Source: Pseudoalteromonas sp. BSi20652 (GTDB lineage Bacteria > Pseudomonadota > Gammaproteobacteria > Enterobacterales > Alteromonadaceae). Taken from it: a stretch of DNA of 52,462 nucleotides. Positions 41,501 to 50,622 of the stretch are shown in pieces (the first letter of the stretch is position 1; every line of letters begins with the position of its first letter). Position numbers and translations under genes: made by a program. The notes beneath the pieces were generated by a model. That model ran no database searches. It saw only the letters and a program-made list of their open reading frames with translations, and was not told the DNA's origin. The stretch is taken from the NCBI RefSeq assembly GCF_000239855.1, contig NZ_BADT01000089.1, forward strand, positions 1 to 52,462, written 5' to 3'.

Positions 41501-42379
41501 ATGAAAGCAGTGATCCCAGTAGCCGGCCTTGGTACTCGTATGTTACCAGCCACTAAAGCAATTCCTAAAGAAATGCTTCCAGTGGTAGACCGTCCTTTAA
41601 TTCAATATGTAGTAAACGAAGCCGTTGCTGCAGGTATTAAAGAAATAGTGTTAGTAACCCATTCAAGTAAAAACTCAATTGAAAACCACTTCGATACGAG
41701 CTTTGAGCTTGAAGCAACTTTAGAAAAGCGTGTTAAGCGGCAAATACTTGCCGAAGTGCAAGCTATCTGCCCTAAAGACGTAACTATTATCCACGTACGC
41801 CAAGGTGAAGCAAAGGGCTTAGGCCATGCTATTAGCTGTGCAGCGCCTATTATTGGTAACGAACCATTTGTGGTTATTTTGCCAGATGTGATTATTGATG
41901 ACGTAGAAAGTGATCTTAAAAAAGATAACTTAGCAGAGATGATTACCCGCTTTAAAGAAACTAAGCACAGCCAAATTATGGTAGAACCTGTACCAATGGA
42001 GCAGGTAAATCAGTTTGGTGTGGTTGACTTAGGTGATGTTGAATTAAAGCAAGGTGAAAGCTCGCCGATTTTTAATATGGTAGAAAAACCATCAGTTGAT
42101 GAAGCTCCATCAAATTTAGCTGTAGTGGGTCGTTACGTTTTAAGTGAAAAGATTTGGCCATTACTTGCAAAAACACCGCAAGGTGCAGGCGATGAAATAC
42201 AATTAACTGACGCAATAGCTATGTTAATGGAACAAGAAAAAGTTGATGCATACGCTATAAAAGGTCGTAGCCACGATTGTGGAAGTAAAATTGGTTACTT
42301 AAAAGCGACCATTGAATTTGCATTACGCCGAGATGAGTTTGCAGGCGAGTTAAAAACGTTTATTAAAACACTTATTTAA
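41501..42379 (+). CDS. galU: UTP-glucose-1-phosphate uridylyltransferase GalU
   Basis: Makes UDP-glucose for lipopolysaccharide, capsule and trehalose-type pathways. The nucleotide-binding motif [19 protein letters not shown] begins at about residue 8, and VEKP is present near 190. Length 292 versus 302 in E. coli. It follows thyA by 23 bases with an AAGGAAA ribosome binding site and ends at a terminator. Confidence 0.95.
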   Translation: MKAVIPVAGLGTRMLPATKAIPKEMLPVVDRPLIQYVVNEAVAAGIKEIVLVTHSSKNSIENHFDTSFELEATLEKRVKRQILAEVQAICPKDVTIIHVRQGEAKGLGHAISCAAPIIGNEPFVVILPDVIIDDVESDLKKDNLAEMITRFKETKHSQIMVEPVPMEQVNQFGVVDLGDVELKQGESSPIFNMVEKPSVDEAPSNLAVVGRYVLSEKIWPLLAKTPQGAGDEIQLTDAIAMLMEQEKVDAYAIKGRSHDCGSKIGYLKATIEFALRRDEFAGELKTFIKTLI

Positions 42380-42403
42380 CTGCTTGTTTTACGGATAACA
42401 GAA

Positions 42404-42428
42404 AGGCGCCCATTTGGGCGCCTTTTTT
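42404..42428 (+). terminator. Terminator after galU
   Basis: GGCGCCC / GGGCGCC stem with a 4-nt loop and six T, 25 bases after the galU stop. Confidence 0.92.
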
Positions 42429-42589
42429 AATTGTTACTTATTATATTTAAAATAGTGTCAGAGTTGCTCTAAAAATAAAATTTTATGGGTACATTAAAGA
42501 CATAATGTAATTTTTGTTGTAAATTTGTATTAATTGGCATTGAATTTGTATTAAACAATGCCCTCAAGGAAGAGGTTAAGTATGTAACG

Positions 42590-42686
42590 TTGTGTTTATG
42601 AAACACAAATATGCATGCGAGGAGCCACGTTTTTATGGCTCATAACTTAAATAGAGTTAAACGCTTTCTTGTGGAAATGTTTAACT
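42590..42686 (+). ncRNA. Structured leader region with three predicted hairpins
   Basis: Three hairpins follow one another upstream of the first lipoprotein gene. The stems are TTGTGTTT / AAACACAA (42590-42608), GAGCCA / TGGCTC (42622-42641) and AGTTAAAC / GTTTAACT with inner extension (42655-42686). The remaining bases of the 42380-42727 gap show no gene. It may be a regulatory 5' leader or a small RNA. It does not match the cyclic di-GMP riboswitch motifs I know. Treat as a candidate only. Confidence 0.35.
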
Positions 42687-42727
42687 GAAACGTAGTGTTA
42701 AAGATCTACTTTCAGGACGACGAATAC

Positions 42728-43411
42728 ATGTTTATATATAAAAATAATAACATTGGGCTTTTACTCAGCTTACTAATACTTTTATTTAGTACGGCATGCA
42801 GTGTCACACCTGAAATAAAAACAACAAGCGCACCACAAAGTAATACTCCTGATTACGTTTCCGTTACAGCCTTGGAGCTTGCTCAGCTAAAAGATGCCGC
42901 AATGCAATGGCAACAAGCTCGTGCCGGTATTGAGCGTATTTTAAAGTTAGAAAAAGAGATAACTTATCTCGTAAATCATATTGATATTATAAATAGCAAA
43001 GCTATTGCACAATCTAACCAAGGCAATAGCAGCAAGTTTGTACTTACACCACAAAACACACGCAATGTTAAATCGCGCCAACGGGAAGTTAAGCAAAACT
43101 ATAGTAATAAAAAACAAACTGTAAAATTAAATACACCTAAGCATGTATTTTCGCTGCAGGTTGCCTCGGTTGACTCTGAACAAGCCGTTGGTAAAGCGTG
43201 GCAAGAACTAAATACTAAAGCTGCACCCTTGTTTAGAGACAAAATATTGACCAATGTAGAAACTGTAAAAATAAATGAAAAAATGTTCTACAGGTTAAAA
43301 CTTGGCTCTTATCAAAACTTTAAAAATGCAAAGGCAGACTGCGAAGTATTTAAACTTTATAAACTCGATTGTATAGTAAGTAATTATACAGACAAACCGG
43401 TTAAGCTGTAG
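42728..43411 (+). CDS. SPOR-domain lipoprotein
   Basis: A lipoprotein of about 227 residues. The signal peptide ends at a lipobox LFSTAC (Cys near residue 25), so it should be lipidated and sorted to the outer membrane. A coiled-coil-like segment (LAQLKDAAMQWQQARAG) follows, then a low-complexity linker and a C-terminal SPOR-like domain (about 140-222; FSLQVASVD to YRLKLGSYQN) that in other proteins binds glycan strands lacking stem peptides at the septum. I start at the ATG at 42728, as the longer frame puts polar residues before the signal peptide. It is paralogous to the next gene. Confidence 0.78.
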   Translation: MFIYKNNNIGLLLSLLILLFSTACSVTPEIKTTSAPQSNTPDYVSVTALELAQLKDAAMQWQQARAGIERILKLEKEITYLVNHIDIINSKAIAQSNQGNSSKFVLTPQNTRNVKSRQREVKQNYSNKKQTVKLNTPKHVFSLQVASVDSEQAVGKAWQELNTKAAPLFRDKILTNVETVKINEKMFYRLKLGSYQNFKNAKADCEVFKLYKLDCIVSNYTDKPVKL

Positions 43412-43491
43412 TTAAAATGGAAACTTGCTAATATTTTATTTATCCATAGAATACGCAACTAATAACAAAGGAGTAACTTCAGGAAAAAGAC

Positions 43492-44061
43492 ATGGCGATA
43501 AAAAAGGAGTTTATAAGCGCGTTATTTTTAACTGTGACTGCGCTGTATATAACAGGATGCAGTACTTCAACTAATAAAGCAGAGCCAGCGCCATTAGCGC
43601 CTAATACAGTGAGTATTTCAACCGCTGATTTACAAGCCCTCAAAAAAACTGCAGATGAGTGGAAAAGCGCAGAGTCAGAAGTTAACCACCTACTCCAATT
43701 AGAGAACCAACTAGCCCAGTTAAAATCACGGTTAAAAACGCTTAACGAAAGTACAAATCAGGCAAAGGTCGAAAGTATCTTAAAAAGCGACCAGGCATTT
43801 TTTGCTATACAAGTAGCTGCATTTAAAAATAAAAGTAAATTACAAACAACACTTGCTAAATTAAAGCTCAAAGCGCCCGAATTCTTTTATGCCACTTTAA
43901 TTGTGAATATTGAGCCTAAGGTGATAAATAACAGTACCATTTATAGGTTAAAACTAGGCGCATATAAAAACAAAGCAGAGGCAGAAAATCACTGCTACGC
44001 ATTAAAAAAACAACAAATAAACTGCTTTATAAGTTATTACACCGAGCAACAACCTCAGTAA
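43492..44061 (+). CDS. SPOR-like lipoprotein, paralogue of the preceding gene
   Basis: A 189-residue lipoprotein with lipobox YITGC (Cys near 23). It has the same organisation as its upstream neighbour: an N-terminal helix with the pattern VSISTADLQALKKTADEW, parallel to VSVTALELAQLKDAAMQW in the neighbour, then a C-terminal SPOR-like domain (FFAIQVAAFKNKSKL to YRLKLGAYKNK). The two are evidently tandem duplicates. Its function is unknown, but peptidoglycan binding is likely. It is followed 60 bases later by the FlgO-like genes on the same strand. Confidence 0.76.
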   Translation: MAIKKEFISALFLTVTALYITGCSTSTNKAEPAPLAPNTVSISTADLQALKKTADEWKSAESEVNHLLQLENQLAQLKSRLKTLNESTNQAKVESILKSDQAFFAIQVAAFKNKSKLQTTLAKLKLKAPEFFYATLIVNIEPKVINNSTIYRLKLGAYKNKAEAENHCYALKKQQINCFISYYTEQQPQ

Positions 44062-44120
44062 GAACCTTTTAGGCATAATAATTGCTTTATCCTATATATA
44101 TTTGAAAGAGGATGGCAACT

Positions 44121-44714
44121 ATGCGCCTTTTACTACCTTTATTATTAGTTAACTTAGCCGCTTGTAGTTTAATACCTCAGCCAGCGCCAAGTGTCAGTAC
44201 CAATGCCCCTAAAGCAGCAATGGCGCCCTATACAGTAAACGACTATATAAATAATTTAACCTTACAGCTTAGCCATCTTAAAGAGCCGCTAAGTAGTCAT
44301 GCACGAATAGGTGTAAGCAGTTTTTATTTTGCAGATTCGCTCGATTCAAAACTTATGACAGAGCAAGCCTCTGGTTTAAGCCAGCAAATTCAAGAAAGCC
44401 TGTTAACTCAAATGACGCAGCTTGGCTATAATACGATTGAATACCGACTAGCTAATAACTTAAATTTATCAACCAATGCAGATAGTATACTTAGTCGTGA
44501 TTTAACTCAGTTACGTCAACGTCAGAATATTGACTTAATAGTGACAGGGACCGTTACACGACAACAACATGCCTATATCGTCAATGCGCGATTAGTAAAT
44601 ATAAATAACAAACATGTGTTATCTGCTGGCAGTACAGAGATCCCTATTAACGTAATGTGGGGTGATGAAAAAATTCAGCAGCGCGACGGTTACTTATACC
44701 GCAGCGAATACTAA
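44121..44714 (+). CDS. FlgO-like lipoprotein 1
   Basis: A lipoprotein of about 197 residues with lipobox LAAC in MRLLLPLLLVNLAACS. The body has the FlgO-type pattern: an N-terminal helix, a strand IGVSSFYFAD, a helix with GLSQQIQESLLTQM, then SRDLTQL and a strand LIVTGTVTRQQHAYIVNARLV. Vibrio FlgO is an outer-membrane lipoprotein needed for flagellar stability, but no flagellar genes are near. The ATG at 44121 is nine bases from AGAGG; the ATG at 44112 is too close. First of three tandem FlgO-like genes. Confidence 0.75.
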   Translation: MRLLLPLLLVNLAACSLIPQPAPSVSTNAPKAAMAPYTVNDYINNLTLQLSHLKEPLSSHARIGVSSFYFADSLDSKLMTEQASGLSQQIQESLLTQMTQLGYNTIEYRLANNLNLSTNADSILSRDLTQLRQRQNIDLIVTGTVTRQQHAYIVNARLVNINNKHVLSAGSTEIPINVMWGDEKIQQRDGYLYRSEY

Positions 44715-44727
44715 CCAGGAGCACAAA

Positions 44728-45426
44728 ATGAGAAATTTACTTATTACTATATGTTTGCCATTAGGCTTCGGTTGTTCGCAAATATCAGGTGTAACAAACT
44801 CAGCAGCAGAACCAACTGCAAATCCAAGTAATCAAAATTCACAGTTGGTAAGTAATCAACGCGATATTGCAACGCCAGCAGTTAATAACAACTTGTTTCA
44901 ATCTGGTTTAGTACAGCAAAATAACTACACTAAATCTACACCGCCAATGCGTAAAAATATAAATCACTATGTGCGTGGAATAATGCAAGATATGGTCGAA
45001 AATTTACAATACGTAAATGAAAAAACACCACTCGCTGTTTCAAGCTTTATTTTTTTAGATGATGACTACACTGATAGTAGCTTATTAGGCAACCAAATTG
45101 CAGAAAGCTTTATGCATGAGCTGCATAGCTTTGGGGTGCCTGTTATTGATTTTAAAACAACCGATTATATGCGTGTATCACCCAAGGGTGACTTTGTATT
45201 TAGTCGTGATTATTTAGAGTTGAACCAAGATCAAACCTTTAATTATGTATTAGCGGGCACACTTGTAAGCCACCAGGGTGGAGTATTAGTTAATGCACGA
45301 ATTGTCGGTTTAAAAAGTAAAGCGGTAGTAGGTACAGCACAAGGGTTTATTCCACAGTCGGTTGTAGATGGACTTAATGGTAACTCCCGTACAGACGGCA
45401 TTATGTTAAAACAAGCGGATGAGTGA
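44728..45426 (+). CDS. FlgO-like lipoprotein 2
   Basis: A lipoprotein of about 232 residues. The lipobox LGFGC (Cys near 17) follows a clear signal peptide starting MRNLLITI. The FlgO-like domain spans about 90-225, with FSRDYLELNQDQ and LAGTLVSHQGGVLVNARIV. A polar linker of 60 residues precedes it. I choose the ATG at 44728, which has a CAGGAGC ribosome binding site; the longer frame overlaps the previous gene. It is closely related to its downstream neighbour, sharing VIDFKTT and GDFVFSRD with VVDFKTT and GDFTFSRD. Confidence 0.78.
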   Translation: MRNLLITICLPLGFGCSQISGVTNSAAEPTANPSNQNSQLVSNQRDIATPAVNNNLFQSGLVQQNNYTKSTPPMRKNINHYVRGIMQDMVENLQYVNEKTPLAVSSFIFLDDDYTDSSLLGNQIAESFMHELHSFGVPVIDFKTTDYMRVSPKGDFVFSRDYLELNQDQTFNYVLAGTLVSHQGGVLVNARIVGLKSKAVVGTAQGFIPQSVVDGLNGNSRTDGIMLKQADE

Positions 45427-45433
45427 GGTAAGT

Positions 45434-46099
45434 ATGCGGTTTATATTAAACGCTATTATTGGCGCATTCACTGCACTAGGCTTAGCGGGTTGCTCTATAA
45501 TGCAGGACGAACACAGCCAAAACATTGATACGCGAACTGATTATATCCTCCATGGTGGACATGAGCAACAAAGACCAAGTCAAGATATGCAGATACAAGA
45601 TGAGTACGACGCCACAGCGCCGTTTAAACCTTTAAAACATCACAAAACACTTGTGAATTATGTAGAGCAAATGGCCCTTGATTTAGTCGACACACTAGAG
45701 TTTGACGTAGATACCCACACTCATATTAATATTGCGGTTACCACTTTAGTTGACCTTGATGCTTCATTAAATAAAAGTAATCAGCTAGGTAATCAAATTT
45801 CTGAAACGTTAATTCATCAGTTACAAAAGTTTGGTTACAGCGTTGTCGATTTTAAAACAACACAAACGATAGATGTAACTAGCCGTGGTGACTTTACTTT
45901 TTCGCGCGACATTGCAAAACTGAGTGAAGACCAAATGGCAAGCCATGTACTCGCTGGCACTTTAATTTATCGACATAATGGGGTTGTTGTTAACACTCGC
46001 GTTATAAACGTGCAAACAAAGCAGATTGCAGCCAGTAGTCGAAAATTAATACCGTTATACGTACTAAATAAAGAAGATATATACTTATCAAGTAATTAA
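45434..46099 (+). CDS. FlgO-like lipoprotein 3
   Basis: A lipoprotein of about 221 residues with lipobox GLAGC in MRFILNAIIGAFTALGLAGC. The FlgO-like domain (about 75-215) is a near copy of that in the preceding gene (VVDFKTT, FSRDIAKLSEDQ, LAGTLIYRHNGVVVNTRVI). I choose the ATG at 45434, five bases after GAGG and seven bases after the previous stop; the Met at 45419 overlaps that gene. Last gene before the tRNA. Confidence 0.78.
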   Translation: MRFILNAIIGAFTALGLAGCSIMQDEHSQNIDTRTDYILHGGHEQQRPSQDMQIQDEYDATAPFKPLKHHKTLVNYVEQMALDLVDTLEFDVDTHTHINIAVTTLVDLDASLNKSNQLGNQISETLIHQLQKFGYSVVDFKTTQTIDVTSRGDFTFSRDIAKLSEDQMASHVLAGTLIYRHNGVVVNTRVINVQTKQIAASSRKLIPLYVLNKEDIYLSSN

Positions 46100-46111
46100 C
46101 TTCATTTGCAC

Positions 46112-46141
46112 TTGATATGAAAAACCAGATGCCGTTATAAT
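46112..46141 (+). promoter_or_regulatory. Promoter of tRNA-Arg
   Basis: TTGATA (46112-46117) and a perfect TATAAT (46136-46141) are separated by 18 bases. The tRNA begins 27 bases after the -10. Confidence 0.75.
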
Positions 46142-46168
46142 TCAACCCGTTAAGCACACTACTTTAGT

Positions 46169-46243
46169 GGCCTCTTAGTTAAATGGATATAACGGCCCCC
46201 TCCTAAGGGGCAGTTGCAAGTTCGATTCTTGCAGGGGCTACCA
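46169..46243 (+). tRNA. tRNA-Arg (anticodon CCT)
   Basis: A complete cloverleaf ending in an encoded CCA. The acceptor stem GGCCTCT pairs with AGGGGCT (with G-U pairs), the anticodon stem GCCCC / GGGGC carries loop CTCCTAA with anticodon CCT at 46202-46204, and the T-arm has TTCGATT. It reads AGG codons. It closely resembles E. coli argW (CCT), a well-known integration target. The following region appears to be an integrated element. Confidence 0.96.
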
Positions 46244-46412
46244 ATTAAATCAAAGAGTTAGCTTTATTGTTCTTCCTTTTTTTATTTCTGTGTAGCACAT
46301 GTGTAGCAAGGTAACTGATTTTATTTAACGCCGCTTAGTGTCTTTTATTAATAGTGGAAAGTTTATCTCAATTAAAAATACTCTTATTAGTTGCTACTAT
46401 TTAACACTTTAA
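46244..46412. other. Probable left attachment region of an integrated element
   Basis: The 170 bases between the tRNA 3' end and the helicase gene contain no gene. The octamer GTGTAGCA occurs twice (46290-46297 and 46301-46308), three bases apart. Such tandem short repeats beside a tRNA are compatible with integrase arm-type sites. No integrase gene is in the window, so the opposite end and the core duplication cannot be checked. Confidence 0.4.
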
Positions 46413-48422
46413 CTATAAGACAAATCTCTTTGCTTCCCCAAACAATAACGAAGCTTCTTCTCGAAACGAGTCAATAGGATCAATATATAATATCCTCATG
46501 TTATCAATGGCTCTTGAGCAAGCTACATATAGCAAATTTCGGCGTTCTTGAAAGTCTATGTTCTGAGGATCTTTAAAAAAGTTAGGAAAATATGATCTGT
46601 CTCTACTAAATGAATTCTCCATAATAATGACTACGTTGCTATACTCTAACCCTTTAGTACTATGGTAAGTGTTAAATCTAACAGGTTCGCTGCTAGATTC
46701 AGTAATGAATTCGTACCATTTAGTGAATTCGTTAAGAGAAGTACTTATTGCTATATTAATTTGGTTAATACGGTTTTCTTCTTTAATTGAGTCGCTTTTT
46801 GGTAGGTCATTATTTAGCAACTGTTTAAACCCCTCAAGTGAATATCCAAAATCATCAGATGGAAAAAAGTCTTTCAATTTGCATTTGAAAAGATAAGAAC
46901 CAGAGTCATAAAGTTGGAATAGCGCAACTAAATAATCTTCGAAAGTATTAATTTTCTCGTCTATTAATATGTTCAACTCGTTTAGATAGTTATGAGCATC
47001 AAACATCGATACAGGATTTTTTTCTTTTGGGAGTATATCTTCAAGTGTCTTCTGAGGTTTTGCTATCAATTCTCTAAATTCAATGAGTGCTAGAATTGTA
47101 CGAATTGAAGTATCTAGCTTAGTTAAATCTCTACTTAATACTTTTTGTGCTTGTTCATTAAAAAAGAAAAAAGCTTTAAAGCAATTGAAAAGATTCTTAA
47201 AACCACTTAACTCAGCAAGCATTTCATTTTTAAGCACTAAGCAGTGGACGACGTCCTCATTTAAACTTGAAAGTTCACTTTCTATGAATCTTTTTACTAG
47301 AATAGAGGAATCGTTTGGTCTTTCGCTTATTAATTTATGAAAAGAAAAAGAACCGCCGTCATTATTTTCATAAATACTCTCTTGAGATATCTCATCATTA
47401 CGAAGCTTGTTGGATATATTTATGATTTCATTTCGCGATCTACGGTTATACTTTTTTTCTATTTTTAATAAATTGGGGTGATATTCATTTAGGGAATTTG
47501 AAATACCCTCCGAATAAATGCTTTGCATTACATCCCCGTAATATCCAAGTAAAAATTTATGAGATAATTCTGTATCTTTAATTAATTCATACATAAATTG
47601 AATAACATGTTTATGAGTATCTTGATATTCATCAATTAATACATATGGGTATGAATCAACAATTATTCGGCGAAGTGTTGGATACTTTTTGCATAATTCA
47701 AGTCCATATTCTAATAGAGTATTATGGCTAATCAACATGTAGTGAAGTCTATCACTGTTAAAATTAGGGTTATATCTAACTTCTTTATTTTCACCTGATT
47801 TGATTCTATTAAGGCATTTTTGAATTTTATCGGTATCATGTAAATATTTTACGGCTTTCTTAAATTTGCCTAAGTTACGGTTTAGCGTATAACCAAAATC
47901 TTCAAGGATGCTTCCAAAATCAGTAGTATGATTAGTAGAGTTATAGAAAGTGTTTTTTGCTTCATCTAAAAGAAAGTAACCATTAAATCTTTCTTTATCA
48001 CCACTGTTTAGCCACTCTTCATCTGGGCTATTTTCAAAAGACTCCTTTAATGTAACTAACTTTTTATTTATTTTTATCTCATGTTCAATGAGTAATGCAT
48101 CTTGCTGTAAATGAATTAGCTCCCAAACTCGCTCGTGAATAGTTGATACTTTTACTATGTCACTGTTTCCAAATTTTGATTTGATATTATCCGCAGCTGC
48201 GTTAGTAAAGGTGATGCATAAAACATGTTTATTTTGGTTTGATAGCTTCTCCCCATAATGTTTGACTATATATTTTAAGCTTTCAATTAATGCGTAAGTT
48301 TTTCCTGAGCCAGCTCCAGCATTGAAAACAAAGCTTTTGTTATTATCTATAGCATTGTTAAGCAACTCTTGTACTTTCATTTCCTCAATTAATTTTTCAG
48401 GGTTTTCTTTAATTTTCAACAT
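46413..48422 (-). CDS. UvrD-like SF1 helicase, GajB-like
   Basis: A 669-residue superfamily 1A helicase. The motifs appear in order: I AGAGSGKT (about 35-42), Ia CITFTNAAA, II VLIDEYQDT (about 261-269), III LLGYYGDVMQSIY, V HSTKGLEYSNVVI (about 587-599) and VI NLLYVACSRA. I take the ATG at 48420-48422, preceded by AAGGAG with ideal spacing and lying just after the upstream gene's stop; a longer frame would overlap that gene by 32 bases. Paired with an OLD nuclease, it resembles GajB of the Gabija anti-phage system, though GajB is usually near 490 residues. Gene composition is visibly AT-rich compared with the core genes, suggesting acquisition. It is the second gene of the operon. Confidence 0.87.
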   Translation of the reverse strand: MLKIKENPEKLIEEMKVQELLNNAIDNNKSFVFNAGAGSGKTYALIESLKYIVKHYGEKLSNQNKHVLCITFTNAAADNIKSKFGNSDIVKVSTIHERVWELIHLQQDALLIEHEIKINKKLVTLKESFENSPDEEWLNSGDKERFNGYFLLDEAKNTFYNSTNHTTDFGSILEDFGYTLNRNLGKFKKAVKYLHDTDKIQKCLNRIKSGENKEVRYNPNFNSDRLHYMLISHNTLLEYGLELCKKYPTLRRIIVDSYPYVLIDEYQDTHKHVIQFMYELIKDTELSHKFLLGYYGDVMQSIYSEGISNSLNEYHPNLLKIEKKYNRRSRNEIINISNKLRNDEISQESIYENNDGGSFSFHKLISERPNDSSILVKRFIESELSSLNEDVVHCLVLKNEMLAELSGFKNLFNCFKAFFFFNEQAQKVLSRDLTKLDTSIRTILALIEFRELIAKPQKTLEDILPKEKNPVSMFDAHNYLNELNILIDEKINTFEDYLVALFQLYDSGSYLFKCKLKDFFPSDDFGYSLEGFKQLLNNDLPKSDSIKEENRINQINIAISTSLNEFTKWYEFITESSSEPVRFNTYHSTKGLEYSNVVIIMENSFSRDRSYFPNFFKDPQNIDFQERRNLLYVACSRAIDNMRILYIDPIDSFREEASLLFGEAKRFVL

Positions 48423-48423
48423 C

Positions 48424-50622
48424 CTAAACTCCTTTATTTTGGAGAGATTTATCATTATTCAATTTTTTAGTTAGCCAATCTAAACCATCTTCAATATATT
48501 TAGGTAGTTGTGGAGCATTAATATTTGATGTAATTATTTCGTAGAGGAGTGTATTTGCAAAATCACTTTTACTTGAAGCTAGCTTGCATTGCCACTCAAA
48601 AGACTTTTCCTTGGATTGGTTAGTGTTTTCTAGACCTGAGGCTCCAACAATTCTTTTATATATTCTTGGTTTTAACTCTTTTAGTGTTTTATTAAGAGTT
48701 TTATGTTCATAGTTTGTGAGAATATAGGCTTCTTCAAAGCTTGAAGCAACAAAGCCATTGATTGCATCCTTTTGGAAAACGATCATAAAATTGTCAATGC
48801 AGTAATAAGGTGAGTCACTTGGAAGTATTATACTTTTTGATTCATCTTCATCTGATGGCTCTTCATCGGGTAACTTTTCAATACAAACATATTTCTGCAA
48901 AACTGCATTAGTTGTTTCGCGGTTATCTAGTTTATCAATTTGTTTGAAATTTTCTTTATCGGCCTTACTTCTTTTGATATCGAGATCAGTGATTACTAAG
49001 CATGGGATTTTCAATAAATCTATAAGTGGTTTATATATGTGAGCAAAAGCACCATTAATATTAAATATTGAAATCCCATATTTTTGTAAATTTTTAGATT
49101 CACTAAGGTAATGCTGAATTAAATGCTCTTCAGTAACTCCTTCGACTAAAACTATCGCATCAGAAAAGAAAAGTTCTGATACTTTATATTTAATGTGCTT
49201 CTTTAAAAACTTTAATTCATCTTTTGCAGTGGCTTCTTCAGTGCTTTCCGGTGCTATTTTATCAGTGATTTTTTTATCATTTAATGTAACTACATTACTG
49301 AAATTATCTTCATCTGTGGTTATATAGTTTATGTTGTTGAATGTGTTACTGCTATGGATTTTACTGTTTACGATATGTGATGAGTGAGTTGTTATTATTA
49401 ATTGGCTATTAATATTTTTACTGTTGTGATTTCCTAATAATAAATTAAGAGCATCGTCAATGTTTTTTATGAATAATTCCTGCATTTGAGGATGCATAAA
49501 GTTTTCTGGTTCTTCTATACATATAATATTTACTTTATCGTGAGCTTCGCTTTCTTCATACTGTTCTACATAATCAATTATTTGGCCAAGTATTTTCATA
49601 AGGTTTGAATAACCAAGCCCGAATTGATTTTCGGGTATATAGTTATTGTTTTCTTCAAACTCATATCTAATAAGCTTATTAAATAAAGATTTAAAATCTA
49701 AACTGGATCTTAAATGAACTAGCATATTTTGTTGGTCTGTTATCTGGCTAACGACATTATTAACAATATCATTGTGAGATTCCCCTATGTGTCTATCCAT
49801 GAAATCGTTAATATTTAATATTTCATTTTCTAGTCGAACACGACTATCACCTTCTTCATCCTTTAATCTATACTGAACTATTTTATTGAAAACAGATGAT
49901 AGTGATGTCTCACCATCATCCAAATTAGCTTTTATAGTTGTAAGTTCGAATAGATTGTTTATGTTAAATAAAGAGTTTTTTATTAATCTTCCTTTGATAT
50001 CGTAGATCTGCCTAGAAAAATTAGTATTATCTATTATTCTTAGAAACTCACTAAATTTAACTTCATGCTCTCTTTTTGCTGCGCTACAAAAGGTCTTGTA
50101 TACCCTTTCCTTATACTGCTCAGACTCAGCGATAATAAACTTAACCTCTAGAGTTATAAGCTTATTAATCGTATTGTCTTCGATCGAAATAAGGTTGCTT
50201 AAGTTTTGAGTCGATGTAGATTTAGGATCTGTATCTAAACCAACTTTCAACCTAAATTTCATGTTTGGCAGCTCTACTTTATTGAATTCGTCTTTTCGGA
50301 AATCGAGAAAATTGTCTTTATTCAGACCAAAAAGTACTTTCTTGTATTTGTCGAATAATCCATTTAGATAACTCAGATTAAAAGAAGCGCCTAATATATT
50401 GTCATTATCGATAACCTGCTTTAAGGCTTTGGTTACCGTTGTTTTTCCTGCGTTATTTTTACCAATAATTAGGGTTGTGGCACAAGCAACAAAGCTTTGA
50501 GAGGTAGATTCATCAGGTTTGCTTTCAGTGGCTTTTTTATAATCTGATTGGACAAATTCGATTATATTGTTCTTAGTGCCAAATTTTCTAAAATTAGTAA
50601 TTTGTAGAGACTGTAAATACAT
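48424..50622 (-). CDS. OLD-family ATPase with TOPRIM nuclease domain, GajA-like
   Basis: A 732-residue protein. An ABC-type ATPase half carries Walker A GKNNAGKTT (about 54-62), the GLGYSNLMKIL signature region (about 335-345), Walker B IICIEEPE (366-373) and the H-loop TTHSSH (411-416). A TOPRIM half follows with VLVEGVTEEH (491-500) and the acidic pair ITDLDIK (544-550). This is the organisation of OLD-family nucleases. With a UvrD-like helicase encoded two bases downstream, it matches Gabija GajA, in which the nuclease cuts phage DNA when nucleotide levels fall. At 732 residues it is longer than typical GajA (about 580), so it may be a divergent branch. The start has AAGGA ten bases upstream. 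The upstream region contains repeats and a 7-bp inverted repeat. Confidence 0.87.
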   Translation of the reverse strand: MYLQSLQITNFRKFGTKNNIIEFVQSDYKKATESKPDESTSQSFVACATTLIIGKNNAGKTTVTKALKQVIDNDNILGASFNLSYLNGLFDKYKKVLFGLNKDNFLDFRKDEFNKVELPNMKFRLKVGLDTDPKSTSTQNLSNLISIEDNTINKLITLEVKFIIAESEQYKERVYKTFCSAAKREHEVKFSEFLRIIDNTNFSRQIYDIKGRLIKNSLFNINNLFELTTIKANLDDGETSLSSVFNKIVQYRLKDEEGDSRVRLENEILNINDFMDRHIGESHNDIVNNVVSQITDQQNMLVHLRSSLDFKSLFNKLIRYEFEENNNYIPENQFGLGYSNLMKILGQIIDYVEQYEESEAHDKVNIICIEEPENFMHPQMQELFIKNIDDALNLLLGNHNSKNINSQLIITTHSSHIVNSKIHSSNTFNNINYITTDEDNFSNVVTLNDKKITDKIAPESTEEATAKDELKFLKKHIKYKVSELFFSDAIVLVEGVTEEHLIQHYLSESKNLQKYGISIFNINGAFAHIYKPLIDLLKIPCLVITDLDIKRSKADKENFKQIDKLDNRETTNAVLQKYVCIEKLPDEEPSDEDESKSIILPSDSPYYCIDNFMIVFQKDAINGFVASSFEEAYILTNYEHKTLNKTLKELKPRIYKRIVGASGLENTNQSKEKSFEWQCKLASSKSDFANTLLYEIITSNINAPQLPKYIEDGLDWLTKKLNNDKSLQNKGV

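Noticed and set aside
42590-42686. A cyclic di-GMP riboswitch before the lipoproteins
   Set aside because: The conserved riboswitch core sequences are not present; only generic hairpins are seen.
48423-48455. Longer start for the UvrD-like helicase overlapping the OLD gene
   Set aside because: The internal ATG at 48422 has an ideal AAGGAG site and the longer form has none.
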